Counted from the stretch's first letter, positions 15,524 through 25,471 are shown. The stretch is DNA of 64,000 nt from CAG-826 sp964504595 (GCA_964504595.1 CAZDEE010000001.1:77849-141848), one strand, 5' to 3'. The notes: generated from the letters alone by a model not told the origin. Numbers and translations are program-made.

Positions 15524-18079
15524 ATGCGTCGTCGTTTTATTGCATTTATCACATTAATCATTAGTGCGATTGTCATTTTGATTGGTAATTTCACTAGTGT
15601 ATTTACTGGAATCCACACTGGCACTGAATTTAACAATGGATATTCTTATGTTTACAATATATCCGCGAGTGCAAATAGTGAAACAGAAGTGGATATTAAA
15701 GAAGCAGCTTCAGAAATGAATCGCCGTCTAAAGAATGCTGAAATTAATGATTTTGACATTTCAATTGAAGGTGAAGATCAAATTAGAGTTACTTTTACTG
15801 GATCTAATGCTTCCGAAGCTGAACATATTAAGAAATTATTATCTTACAATGCTGTATTCAGTTTAACCACAACTGATGATGTTCAACAAGCTGAAGGTGC
15901 TGATATTTTTGAAGGATCGGTTGCTAGAGTTGAATTCCGCAATCAATATCCAATTATTGTAATTCCTATTTCTGATAAGTACAAAGTTGAGACTGTTAGA
16001 GAGCACGCACTTACATGTAAGGATGAAAGTGCAAGTAGTGAATCAGGAGAAAGTTCAGATGAAATCGATTTAACAATGATTATCCTTTGGGCAAATAAAG
16101 TTGAAGGTGAAAGCTTTGAAAACGCCATTGACTCTGATAACCCAGATCATGAAAAGATTCAAGAAAAAGTTTTGTTAGCATTCTCATCAAGTGAGGATAG
16201 CTTCTATTACAATGATGAACATACTGAAATTGCTTATACAATGAATGTTTCAACCGATGAAACAACCGGTGAAATTAATAAATTAGATGCTAAGCAAAAA
16301 GCAATTGAAGCTCATAGAAAAGCAGATTTATTTAATGCAGGTTCATTAGATTATGATGTAACTTTCTTATATGATACACCTGCTGATGCATCAGTTGAAA
16401 ATCTTATTAACTATGGAAACTACGCAAATATCAATTGGAGTTCAAAAATTGTTATTAGCACAATTGTCGGTATTGTATTAGTTTCAATTTTACTTGTTAT
16501 CTATTATAAAATTAATTCTGTTGTCGCTATTACAACTACAGGAGCTTCATTATTAACAACCCTTGCTATTTTCAATGTTTTCGGTGTTGAATTCTCAATC
16601 GGCGCCTTGATAGGATTACTTGTAATTGCGGCGCTTGGATTATTCTCAAATATTTATTATTTTGAAAAATTAAAGAATGAATTATATCGTGGTAGAAATT
16701 TAAAGAAAGCAAATGCCGAAGCTTCAAAACGTTCTACATTACCAGTTATTGATGCTTCAGTTATCGTTTTGCTTGCTTCATTAATTACCTTCTTCGTTGG
16801 CGAACCTCTTGTTAAAGCATTCGCGGTTATATCCGCACTTGGAACCATTTGTAACTTAATTTTCTGCTTAATTGGTACAAAAGGATTAATGTGGTTACTT
16901 ACAAATGATACTTGGATGCAAAAGAATAAATCCTTATTATGTGTTGATGAAAGTAAAATTCCAAATACACAAAACGAAGAAAAACAAACTTATTTTGGAA
17001 CTTTTGATGGCAAAAATGTCGCAAAAAATAGTAAGAAAGTTGGTATTGCTGCCACAATCATAATTGTTCTTGGAATTGCCTTAACATTAGTATTTAACTT
17101 CACAATTGGAACCTTCAATTATGGTGATAATTATGCAAGCAGTACTAGAATTCAATTAGTCGTTGAAGATAATTCTGATATTAATAAAGTTGAAACATTA
17201 GCAAATGACTTAATTAATTTAGGATTTGATATCGATGATAGTACATTAAATGTCGCTACAGGAACAAAAGATGTAAATGATACTAAAATTAATTTAAATT
17301 ACTTCGTAGTTGATGTTATTTCATTACCAGGTGATGATTCCGTTATCTATAATGATATTAATACCTATGAAGGTGATAAATTATTAACCATTCAAGCTTA
17401 CTTAGAAGCTTACTATCAAGGTATTGATAGTGATGCAGAAGTTAAAGTTATGAATGTTACACCAATTGCTCATACTGTTAATCCATGGAATGTTGCTTTA
17501 GGAATTTTATTCGGATTATTACTTTCTGGAGTATATATGGCATTACGTTATGGATTATCAAAGTCAATTTCATCATTTATCGTTGGAGTTGCTTCAACAT
17601 TTGCAACCTTAGCATTATTTATCATTTGTCGTATAACATTTACTGATATTGCCGCAATTGGTTTATTGGCTATTATGAATATTTCCTTGTTATTATCATT
17701 ATTATTTAATTCAAGAGAAAAAGATATTCATGATGAAGTAAAAGATTTCACAGCTGAAGAAAAAATGATTAAAGCTAATGATTCTGCATTTGGAAGTATG
17801 TTTAACTTAGTGATATTCAATTTATTTATCGCGTTATCTTTATTAGCGTTTGGTCCAGCAAGCTATAACATAGTATTTGTTTTAGTGATTATCGGTTTAT
17901 TAATTTCCTTGTTATTTAATTCTTCATTAACAATGTCATTGTATATTGAATTTGCTTCATTATTTAGAAAAATAAAAGTAAGTAAACCACAAAGAAAGAA
18001 TAAAGATAAGAAGAAAAAGAAAGTCGAACAAAAGACCACTGAACCTGAAGAAGCAATCTTCATTGGAATTAACGATTAA
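15524..18079 (+). CDS. secDF: SecDF, fused protein-export membrane protein (divergent)
   Basis: 851 residues behind GGAGG. The layout is that of SecD-SecF fusions: an N-terminal helix, a large extracytoplasmic domain (~30-305), a helix bundle (~308-460), a second first-helix and extracytoplasmic domain (~505-650), a second helix bundle (~655-815) and a Lys-rich cytoplasmic tail. SecDF aids Sec translocation using proton flow. Canonical motifs are eroded. The SecD segment equivalent to VDANVLIFER reads LFSNIYYFEK (about 373-382), without the proton-relay aspartate. The SecF segment usually containing ND reads AIMNISLLLSLLFNSREK, also without it. LGLDLxGG-type motifs are replaced by TGTEFNNG and FNYGDNY. 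The call rests on topology, the residual FEK-LKNEL motif and the spoVB-secDF-recJ context. Confidence 0.85.
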   Translation: MRRRFIAFITLIISAIVILIGNFTSVFTGIHTGTEFNNGYSYVYNISASANSETEVDIKEAASEMNRRLKNAEINDFDISIEGEDQIRVTFTGSNASEAEHIKKLLSYNAVFSLTTTDDVQQAEGADIFEGSVARVEFRNQYPIIVIPISDKYKVETVREHALTCKDESASSESGESSDEIDLTMIILWANKVEGESFENAIDSDNPDHEKIQEKVLLAFSSSEDSFYYNDEHTEIAYTMNVSTDETTGEINKLDAKQKAIEAHRKADLFNAGSLDYDVTFLYDTPADASVENLINYGNYANINWSSKIVISTIVGIVLVSILLVIYYKINSVVAITTTGASLLTTLAIFNVFGVEFSIGALIGLLVIAALGLFSNIYYFEKLKNELYRGRNLKKANAEASKRSTLPVIDASVIVLLASLITFFVGEPLVKAFAVISALGTICNLIFCLIGTKGLMWLLTNDTWMQKNKSLLCVDESKIPNTQNEEKQTYFGTFDGKNVAKNSKKVGIAATIIIVLGIALTLVFNFTIGTFNYGDNYASSTRIQLVVEDNSDINKVETLANDLINLGFDIDDSTLNVATGTKDVNDTKINLNYFVVDVISLPGDDSVIYNDINTYEGDKLLTIQAYLEAYYQGIDSDAEVKVMNVTPIAHTVNPWNVALGILFGLLLSGVYMALRYGLSKSISSFIVGVASTFATLALFIICRITFTDIAAIGLLAIMNISLLLSLLFNSREKDIHDEVKDFTAEEKMIKANDSAFGSMFNLVIFNLFIALSLLAFGPASYNIVFVLVIIGLLISLLFNSSLTMSLYIEFASLFRKIKVSKPQRKNKDKKKKKVEQKTTEPEEAIFIGIND

Positions 18080-18099
18080 GGCTGTTTATACAGCCTTTT
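18078..18099 (+). terminator. Hairpin after secDF
   Basis: AAGGCTGT (18078-18085), loop TTAT, ACAGCCTT (18090-18097), then TTTTC. It begins in the secDF stop codon and sits just upstream of the recJ ribosome binding site, so it may reduce readthrough into recJ. Confidence 0.7.
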
Positions 18100-18125
18100 C
18101 TTATTTAATAGGAAAGGATGGTAGT

Positions 18126-19679
18126 ATGGATTTTATTAGTAAACTTTGCCATCATTATAATTTGACATATGATGAGTTTAAAGAATATATAAGAGATAAA
18201 AGTATTGATGATATTCCTGACTATACTCATTTTAAAGATATAGATAAAGTTGTTAATCGCATTAAATTAGCCATTAAAAATAAAGAAAAAATATTAATTT
18301 ATGGCGATTATGATTGCGATGGTATTATGGCTACATCCATATTAGTTAAAACTTTTGATCTATTGAATTATAATGTCGGATATTATATTCCATCAAGATA
18401 CTTAGATGGCTATGGATTAAATTGTGAAAAAGTACAAGAAGCTTATAATAAGGGCTATAAATTAATAATTACTGTTGATAATGGTGTTATGCAACATAGT
18501 GCGGTAACTTTAGCAAATGAATTAGGAATAGATGTAATTATTACCGATCACCATAATTTACCAAGTACATTACCGGATGCTCTTTATATTTTGCATCCTA
18601 TTTATTCAAATTATGGAAATTTAGTTTGTTGCGGTGCATATGTCGCTTTCATGCTTTCTTGGGCTCTATTAGGAGATTATGAGCCATATTTGCTTTGTTT
18701 AGCGGCTATTGCCACAATTAGCGATTTAATGGAATTAAAAGGTTACAACAGGGATATTGTTAAGATTTCTTTTTCTATCTTAAATAAGTCTAATTTTCCT
18801 TCAATTAATAACTTAATTGGAGGCTCTGAACCTGTTGATGAATTTACTTATGCTTTAAAAATAGCCCCAAAAATTAACGCAGTAGGAAGAGTTTTAGAAG
18901 GGCATCAAGCAAATAAAATAGTGACATTTTTAACAACAAATGACACTAATGCGATTCAATTACTTGGTAAATCAATTGATGAAATTAATAATAAACGTAA
19001 AGAAATGACATCAACTTGTACTTCTTCTTTAGAGGTCGATGAATCTCAATCGGCAATAGTCTTAATATGTGAAGAAAAAGAAGGATTGATTGGATTAATT
19101 GCCAATCAATTATTACAAAAGTACAATAAACCAGTAGTAGTTTTTTCTAAATCTCAAGATGAATCAATTTATAAGGGTAGCGCGCGTTCTAAAAATGGAT
19201 TTTCCATTGTTAAAGCATTTGAATCTTTAAAAGAATATTTACTAGTGTATGGAGGGCATTCTCTTGCCGGAGGATGTTCGATTAATATCTCTAATTTTGA
19301 AGAGTTTAAGAAACAATTCATCGCTCTTGCTGACATTTATAAACTAGAAGAGGAAAAAGAAGATACTATCGAATTGCAATTAGATGAAGTAACATTTCAT
19401 AATTATGAAATCTTATCATCACTTGGCCCATTTGGAATGGGATTTAAGGCTCCTAAATTTTCTTTGCCGAAATTAAAAACTAATTTTTTAAAGTATTCTA
19501 ATGATGGTAAGCATATTATGACGCCTTTATCAATGAAATCTAAACTCGTTGGTTTTTATATAAATCGAAATGAAGTTAGTTTGTATTCATGGATTAATAT
19601 TGAAGGAAAAATGGCTTTAAATTATTTTAAAGGTAACAAATCATTGCAATTTATAATCGATAAGTACACATTAGAATAA
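18126..19679 (+). CDS. recJ: Single-stranded-DNA-specific exonuclease RecJ
   Basis: 517 residues from the ATG at 18126 (AGGAAAGGATGG upstream). An in-frame start at 18063 would place coding sequence through the terminator hairpin and is rejected. RecJ degrades single-stranded DNA 5' to 3' in recombination and repair. The DHH-domain motifs are present: ILIYGDYDCDGIMATSI (metal-binding aspartates), TVDNGV, and ITDHHNLP. The DHHA1 part contains YKGSARSKNGFSIV and the glycine motif YGGHSLAGGCS. It is shorter than the 786-residue B. subtilis protein and lacks a long C-terminal extension. Its place between secDF and relA is conserved; apt, which lies between recJ and relA in B. subtilis, is absent. 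Confidence 0.95.
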   Translation: MDFISKLCHHYNLTYDEFKEYIRDKSIDDIPDYTHFKDIDKVVNRIKLAIKNKEKILIYGDYDCDGIMATSILVKTFDLLNYNVGYYIPSRYLDGYGLNCEKVQEAYNKGYKLIITVDNGVMQHSAVTLANELGIDVIITDHHNLPSTLPDALYILHPIYSNYGNLVCCGAYVAFMLSWALLGDYEPYLLCLAAIATISDLMELKGYNRDIVKISFSILNKSNFPSINNLIGGSEPVDEFTYALKIAPKINAVGRVLEGHQANKIVTFLTTNDTNAIQLLGKSIDEINNKRKEMTSTCTSSLEVDESQSAIVLICEEKEGLIGLIANQLLQKYNKPVVVFSKSQDESIYKGSARSKNGFSIVKAFESLKEYLLVYGGHSLAGGCSINISNFEEFKKQFIALADIYKLEEEKEDTIELQLDEVTFHNYEILSSLGPFGMGFKAPKFSLPKLKTNFLKYSNDGKHIMTPLSMKSKLVGFYINRNEVSLYSWINIEGKMALNYFKGNKSLQFIIDKYTLE

Positions 19680-19804
19680 AAAAATCGTATTTATTGCATA
19701 TTTTTTTAAATATTTTTATTAACAATTAATAAAAACTATATAAAAATTGAATTTATTAGTATAATAATAAATGACTTTTTTGATTGAAGGAAGTGTTGTA
19801 TATT

Positions 19805-21997
19805 ATGGTAAAAGAAGACTATATTCATCATACATTTGAGGATGTTAAAGATCTTTATGTCGCTTATATTAAAAACGAAGATGATCGTAATCTTATTTTA
19901 AAAGCGTATGAATTTGCTTTAAGTAAACATTCAAATCAAATTAGAAAATCTGGAGAACCTTACGTTCAACATCTAATTGAAACGGCCTATACATTAGCGA
20001 GATTACAATCCGGTCCAAATACTATTGCTGCTGGTTTCTTACATGATGTCGTTGAAGATTGTGATGTAACATTAGATGAAATTGAAGGACTTTTTGGAAG
20101 TGATATTGAATCGCTTGTTGATGCAGTTACAAAATTACAAAAACTTCAACTTAATCGAATTGATCCACGTGAATTTGAAGCCGAAGGTCACCGCAAAATA
20201 TTTATTGCAATGGCTAAAGACATTCGTGTTATTATTATTAAACTTGCGGATCGTCTTCATAATATGAGAACACTAGAATGGCTTAAACCAGAAAGACAAT
20301 TGGCTATAGCTAGGGAAACGTTAGAAGTTTATGCCCCTATTGCGCACCGATTAGGTATTAATAAAATTAAATCAGAATTAGAGGACTTATCTTTAAAATA
20401 TTTAGATCCTGATAAATATAACGAAATTGTTAATTTATTAGATGTTAGAATTAAAAATCGTCAAGAAGCATTAGGTAAACTTAAAAAGAAAATCGCGGAC
20501 GCTCTTTATGAAGCTAAAATTCCTTTTGAAATTGAATCACGTGTTAAATCAATATATTCGATTTATAAAAAAATATATTTAAAAGGCAGAATTTTTGATG
20601 AAATATATGACATTATGGCGTTACGTATTATTACTGAAACCGAAATAAATTGTTATGAAGTTTTAGGATTAATTCATGCAACCTATAAGCCTATTCCAGG
20701 TCGTTTTAAGGACTATATTGCAATGCCTAAACCTAATATGTATCAATCATTACATACCTCAATTATTGCCGGTGAAGGTCAAATTTTCGAAGTGCAAATA
20801 AGAACTCATGAAATGGATGAAGTTGCTGAAAGTGGAGTTGCCGCTCACTGGAGATATAAAGAAGGCACTAAATATTCTCCTGAAAAAGAACAACGTGAAA
20901 TTGAAGAAAAACTTCACTGGTTTAGAGAATTTGTCCATATTTCTACCGATGATTTAAGCGAAGATGCTAGAGAATATATGGAAACATTAAGTAAAGATAT
21001 ATTTGACGCGAATGTATATGTATTCACCCCAAAAGGTAGGGTAATCGATTTACCTAATGGGGCTACACCTTTAGATTTTGCTTATCGGATTCATACTAAA
21101 GTTGGAGATTCTGCTGTAGGAGCAATCGTTAATAATGTTTTAGTACCATTAAATACAGCATTAAAGACCGGTGATGTTGTTGAAATAAGAACTAGTAAAA
21201 CTTCACCAGGGCCAAATGAAGGGTGGTTACAAATTGTTACTACAAATGCGGCAAAGAATCATATTAGAAAGTTTTTAGCGCGAAGAAATGCTGAATTTTT
21301 ACGTGAAGATAAAATTTCTCAAGGTAAATCATCGCTTATTGTCGCTTTTAAAGACCGTGGTTTAAGTGAAACAGAAATGATGGAACTTGTGTCTCAAGAT
21401 AAGGTTTTAAATCACTTTAATTGTGAGGATTTAGATGCATTTTTTATCGGTATCTGTAATCGTACCTTTACTTCAAGTCAGGTAATTGAATATTTAAAAA
21501 TTAAAAGAAAAATTGATGTTCAAAATTTAATATATAAGGGTAATACTGATTCTGATGCTCCGGTATATGTTAAAAATGCCGGTAAAGTAGCTATTACATT
21601 AGGCTCATGTTGTACACCAATACCAGGTGATGATATTGTTGGTTATATCACTAAGGGCCGTGGTATAACAGTTCATAGAATTAATTGTCCAAATATCAAA
21701 AATCAGCAAAAACGCTTGATTGAAGTATTTTGGAATGAACAATTAACTATCGGATCATATCCGGTCGATATTAATATTGAAGCTTCCGATAGAAGTAATT
21801 TACTCGTAGATTTAATGGGCTTATTTGCACAATTGAAAGTAAATGTTTCATCAATATCTGCGAAAGCAAATCAATCGACTTTACGTGCATCGGTTCAAGC
21901 TACGATATTAGTAAGCGATGCTAAACGATTAAATGATATCTTTAATGTTTTGTTGAATGTTCATGGTGTATATGAGGTAAAAAGAATCATCCATTAA
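19805..21997 (+). CDS. relA: Bifunctional (p)ppGpp synthetase/hydrolase, RelA/SpoT family
   Basis: 730 residues from the ATG at 19805; a GAAGGAAG site lies 11 bases upstream, so the nearer GTG/TTG at 19793/19796 are possible alternatives. It makes and degrades the stringent-response alarmone. The HD hydrolase domain carries HDVVEDCD (with SKHSNQIRKSGEPYVQHLIE before it), the synthetase domain has KPIPGRFKDYIAMPKPNMYQ, then a TGS domain (VYVFTPKGRVIDLPNGATPL) and a C-terminal ACT domain (INIEASDRSNLLVDLMGLFA). The conserved CCTPIPGDDIVGY segment lies between TGS and ACT. Both catalytic halves look intact. It is followed by hisS-aspS, as in B. subtilis. Confidence 0.97.
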   Translation: MVKEDYIHHTFEDVKDLYVAYIKNEDDRNLILKAYEFALSKHSNQIRKSGEPYVQHLIETAYTLARLQSGPNTIAAGFLHDVVEDCDVTLDEIEGLFGSDIESLVDAVTKLQKLQLNRIDPREFEAEGHRKIFIAMAKDIRVIIIKLADRLHNMRTLEWLKPERQLAIARETLEVYAPIAHRLGINKIKSELEDLSLKYLDPDKYNEIVNLLDVRIKNRQEALGKLKKKIADALYEAKIPFEIESRVKSIYSIYKKIYLKGRIFDEIYDIMALRIITETEINCYEVLGLIHATYKPIPGRFKDYIAMPKPNMYQSLHTSIIAGEGQIFEVQIRTHEMDEVAESGVAAHWRYKEGTKYSPEKEQREIEEKLHWFREFVHISTDDLSEDAREYMETLSKDIFDANVYVFTPKGRVIDLPNGATPLDFAYRIHTKVGDSAVGAIVNNVLVPLNTALKTGDVVEIRTSKTSPGPNEGWLQIVTTNAAKNHIRKFLARRNAEFLREDKISQGKSSLIVAFKDRGLSETEMMELVSQDKVLNHFNCEDLDAFFIGICNRTFTSSQVIEYLKIKRKIDVQNLIYKGNTDSDAPVYVKNAGKVAITLGSCCTPIPGDDIVGYITKGRGITVHRINCPNIKNQQKRLIEVFWNEQLTIGSYPVDINIEASDRSNLLVDLMGLFAQLKVNVSSISAKANQSTLRASVQATILVSDAKRLNDIFNVLLNVHGVYEVKRIIH

Positions 21998-22069
21998 TTT
22001 TAAATTCATTCATATTTTTAAAAAATTCACTTAAAATACATTGAAAATTATTATTTATTAATAATAATG

Positions 22070-22100
22070 TTGACTATTTTAAAAAAAATAGCAATAATAT
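22070..22100 (+). promoter_or_regulatory. Probable promoter of the hisS-aspS transcript
   Basis: TTGACT (22070-22075) and TAATAT (22095-22100) with a 19-base spacer lie just before the T-box leader. The spacer is long for sigma-A, so the match is only fair. A stretch of eight A residues sits in the spacer. Confidence 0.4.
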
Positions 22101-22106
22101 ACTTAG

Positions 22107-22320
22107 TCGAAGAAGCAGAGAATTATAGAGACTTTTTTATAGAAAGAACTTGGTTGATGGAAAAGTTTAAAAAGCACTATAAGGGACACTGTGGAGATTG
22201 AATATTGAAGTAATAGTAGATATTCCGCTGACGACGTTAACGTCATTAAGGGCATAGGTTAATATATCTATGAACTAAGGTGGTACCGCGTTTAAATCGT
22301 CCTTAGGGCGATTTTTTTTT
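22107..22320 (+). promoter_or_regulatory. T-box riboswitch controlling hisS-aspS
   Basis: The T-box sequence AAGGTGGTACCGCG is at 22277-22290. The terminator is a 9-bp stem (22294-22302 with 22306-22314, loop TTA) followed by T residues. The antiterminator pairs CTAAGG (22275-22280) with CCTTAG (22301-22306). Uncharged tRNA binding would stabilise the antiterminator and turn on synthetase expression. In the likely specifier region GACAC (22185-22189) contains the Asp codon GAC and the His codon CAC overlapping by one base, matching the two downstream synthetases. The purine after GAC fits the usual T-box rule better than the base after CAC. Confidence 0.93.
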
Positions 22321-22339
22321 GGAAAAAAGGAGGCTAATT

Positions 22340-23692
22340 ATGGCATATAATCTACCAAAAGGAACTCATGATATTTTTGAAGATGAAGTACGTGGATATG
22401 ACTATATCGAACAAGTCTTAAGAGGTGTTGCAGAAACTTATGGATTTAGCGAAATGAGAACACCTATTTTTGAACAAACAGAATTATTTACTCGTTCAGT
22501 TGGAGAGTCTAGTGATGTTGTTCAAAAAGAAATGTATACATTTTTAGATAAGGGCGGACGGAGCATGACTTTAAGACCAGAAGGAACAGCAGGAGTTATG
22601 AGAGCAATTGTTTCAAATAAGTTATATGCAACAAATGCTGATTTACCTCTTAAATCATGGTATTTAGGTCCAGTATTTAGATATGAAAGGCCACAAGCAG
22701 GTCGCTATCGCCAATTTTCTCAATTTGGTGTTGAATCAGTCGGAGTAACAAACTACTACCATGATGCGGAAATCATTATGATGGGCTTTTACATGCTTAA
22801 AATGCTCGGATTAAAAAATATTGAGCTTAGAATTAATACGTTAGGTGATAAAGTTAGTCGCAATGCCTATAAAGAAGCTTTAAAAGAGTATTTTAGTAAG
22901 TATGTTGATCGAATGTGTAGCGATTGTAAACTACGTTATGAGATTAATCCTTTAAGAATATTGGACTGCAAAGTTCTAGAGGATCAAGAAATAGCAAAAG
23001 CAGCACCAAAATTACGCGATTATCTTTCAGAAGAAGCTAATGATTATTTTGAAAAAATATTATCTTTATTAGATAATTTTGAAATTCCTTATGTCATTGA
23101 TGATAATTTAGTAAGAGGATTAGATTATTATTCTCATGTTGTATTTGAATTCCATTATACTTTATCGAATGGCAAAAATTTAGGTGCAGTTGGAGCTGGA
23201 GGACATTATAGCGAACTTCTTCATGAAGTTGGAGGTCCTTCATTAGAAGGCGTTGGAATGGCTTTTGGCGTTGAAAGATTATATGGATTATTACATGATG
23301 AAAATCTCTTAAAAGATACACAAAATCATCATGATATAAGCGTGATGGCTTTGTCTGATAAGGCTTTAGATTTGTGTTATGAAATTACAACCGCCTTACG
23401 TTTAGAAGGATTTAGAGTCGATATGAATATGGAAGCTAAGGGCTTTAAGCAACAATTTAAACGCGCGGAAAGAAAAAATTCTGCTTTAGCGGTCATTGTT
23501 GGAGAAGATGAATTAGCTAAAGAAGAAGTCATCATTCGAGATTTGCTTAAACAAGAGCAAAAATGCGTTAATTTAACAGATATGATGACTATTATTAATG
23601 ACTTTTTTGAAATAGAAGAACATCATTGTCATTGCCATGAAGAAGGCCATGAATGTGGTGACAACTGTTGTTGTCATCATGATGATGATTAA
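22340..23692 (+). CDS. hisS: Histidine--tRNA ligase with a His/Cys-rich C-terminal tail
   Basis: 450 residues from the ATG at 22340 (AAAGGAGG upstream). Class II synthetase motifs are present: LPKGTHDIFEDE, motif 1 and 2 regions (TLRPEGTAGVMRAIVSNKL, then YLGPVFRYERPQAGRYRQF), the HisRS signature LVRGLDYYSHVVFEF, and motif 3 GVGMAFGVERL. A C-terminal anticodon-binding domain follows. The protein then carries an added ~23-residue tail (EEHHCHCHEEGHECGDNC onward) with seven histidines and six cysteines, ending in three Asp residues. HisRS does not normally have such a tail. It looks metal-binding, and its translation demands seven histidines. It is the first gene of a T-box-controlled pair with aspS. 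Confidence 0.97.
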   Translation: MAYNLPKGTHDIFEDEVRGYDYIEQVLRGVAETYGFSEMRTPIFEQTELFTRSVGESSDVVQKEMYTFLDKGGRSMTLRPEGTAGVMRAIVSNKLYATNADLPLKSWYLGPVFRYERPQAGRYRQFSQFGVESVGVTNYYHDAEIIMMGFYMLKMLGLKNIELRINTLGDKVSRNAYKEALKEYFSKYVDRMCSDCKLRYEINPLRILDCKVLEDQEIAKAAPKLRDYLSEEANDYFEKILSLLDNFEIPYVIDDNLVRGLDYYSHVVFEFHYTLSNGKNLGAVGAGGHYSELLHEVGGPSLEGVGMAFGVERLYGLLHDENLLKDTQNHHDISVMALSDKALDLCYEITTALRLEGFRVDMNMEAKGFKQQFKRAERKNSALAVIVGEDELAKEEVIIRDLLKQEQKCVNLTDMMTIINDFFEIEEHHCHCHEEGHECGDNCCCHHDDD

Positions 23693-23731
23693 TATAATTA
23701 TGAAAAAAAGATAGATTTGAGGGGAGAAAAT

Positions 23732-25471
23732 ATGGAAAGAACTCATTATAACGGTACACTTGGAATAAATGATGTTGGTAAAAACGTCGTTTTAGTTGGA
23801 TGGGTGTCAAAAAGAAGAAATTTAGGATCGATTATTTTCATTGACTTAAGAGATAGAACTGGTATTGTTCAAATTAATGTTGATCCAACAAAAATTGATA
23901 TTAAAGATGTTAGAAATGAATTTGTATTACAAGTATATGGAACAGTTGTAAAAAAAGAAGTTGAAAATAAATCACTTAAAACTGGCGCAATTGAGGTAAT
24001 TGCAGAAAAGATTAATATCATTAATACTTCTGAAACAACACCACTTATTATTGCAGATGAAACAGATGCTTTAGAAGATACAAGATTACGTTATCGTTAT
24101 TTAGATTTAAGAAGACCATGCTTACAACAAAACTTAATTACTAGAGCTAAAATAGTTGCTGCGGTTCATGAATATTTGGACGCAAATGATTTTATTGAAG
24201 TAGAAACACCTATTTTAACTTTATCTACACCAGAAGGTGCGAGAGATTATTTAGTTCCTTCTCGTGTTCATAAAGGTCATTTCTATGCTTTACCACAATC
24301 ACCACAAATATTTAAACAATTATTAATGGTTGGCGGTTTAGAAAGATATTATCAAATTGCACGTTGTTTTAGAGATGAAGATCTACGTGCTGATAGACAG
24401 CCAGATTTCACTCAAATTGATGTTGAAACATCATTCTTAGACCAAGAACAATTCTTAACTCTTATGGAAGGTTGTTTAAATAATATCTTTAAGCGCGTAA
24501 GAGGTATTGAACTTCAATTACCTTTAAGAAGAATGGAATATGATTACGCTATCGATACCTATGGTAGTGATAAACCAGATACAAGATTTGGTTTAGAACT
24601 TCAAGATGTTACCGATATCTTATCTGCTTGTGCTTTTGAAGGATTCCATGTTAATACTATTAAAGCAATTGTTGTTAATAATGTGGCAAATAGTACTTCT
24701 AGAAAGCAAATCGATGAATTACAAATTATTGCTCGTAAATATCGCTTAAAAGGCGTTACAGTCTTAAAATTTGAAAATAATACTTTAACAGGTTCATTTA
24801 TTAAGTATTTATCAAATGATGAGCAAGCAGCTTTAATAAGCCGATTATCATTAAAAGAAAATGATATTGTCATTATTGCCGCTTCAAATAAAAAATATGA
24901 TGCATGTGTTGGCTTAGGAGCAATTAGAAGCTATTATGGAAAGAAATTAAATTTAATTCCACCACATTCATTTGATTTATTATGGGTAGTGCATTGGCCG
25001 ATGTTTGAATGGGATGAAAATCAAGGTCGATATATGGCAAATCACCATCCATTTACAAGACCATGCGATGAAGATTTACCTTACTTAGATACAGATCCAA
25101 GCAAAGTATATACCTATGCATATGATATTGTCATTAATGGGTATGAAGCTGGCGGTGGATCATTAAGAATATACGATCAAAATATTCAACAAAAAATATT
25201 TGAAATTTTAGGTTTCTCAAAAGAGGATATTACACGTAAATTTGGATTCTTTGTTGATGCTTTAAAATATGGAACTCCACCTCATGGAGGCTTAGCATTT
25301 GGCTTAGACCGTTTATCAATGATATTATGTGAAACTGAAAATATTCGTGATGTTATTGCGTTCCCTAAGAATTTATCAGCGATGTGTCCAATGAGCCAAG
25401 CTCCAGGTATCGTTGATGACCAACAATTAGATGATTTATCTATTAAAATAGTGGGCGAAGTTGAAAAATAG
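23732..25471 (+). CDS. aspS: Aspartate--tRNA ligase
   Basis: 579 residues from the ATG at 23732 (GAGGGGAG ribosome binding site). It is a bacterial-type AspRS. The N-terminal OB-fold anticodon-binding domain includes VGWVSKRRNLGSIIFIDLRD, the catalytic core has motif 2 (ARCFRDEDLRADRQPDFTQI) and motif 3 (GLAFGLDRLSMILC), and the GAD insertion domain lies between. The C-terminal IAFPKNLSAMCPMSQAP segment is typical. Forty bases separate it from hisS with no visible terminator, so both are likely expressed from the T-box leader. Whether it also charges tRNA-Asn cannot be told here. Confidence 0.97.
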   Translation: MERTHYNGTLGINDVGKNVVLVGWVSKRRNLGSIIFIDLRDRTGIVQINVDPTKIDIKDVRNEFVLQVYGTVVKKEVENKSLKTGAIEVIAEKINIINTSETTPLIIADETDALEDTRLRYRYLDLRRPCLQQNLITRAKIVAAVHEYLDANDFIEVETPILTLSTPEGARDYLVPSRVHKGHFYALPQSPQIFKQLLMVGGLERYYQIARCFRDEDLRADRQPDFTQIDVETSFLDQEQFLTLMEGCLNNIFKRVRGIELQLPLRRMEYDYAIDTYGSDKPDTRFGLELQDVTDILSACAFEGFHVNTIKAIVVNNVANSTSRKQIDELQIIARKYRLKGVTVLKFENNTLTGSFIKYLSNDEQAALISRLSLKENDIVIIAASNKKYDACVGLGAIRSYYGKKLNLIPPHSFDLLWVVHWPMFEWDENQGRYMANHHPFTRPCDEDLPYLDTDPSKVYTYAYDIVINGYEAGGGSLRIYDQNIQQKIFEILGFSKEDITRKFGFFVDALKYGTPPHGGLAFGLDRLSMILCETENIRDVIAFPKNLSAMCPMSQAPGIVDDQQLDDLSIKIVGEVEK

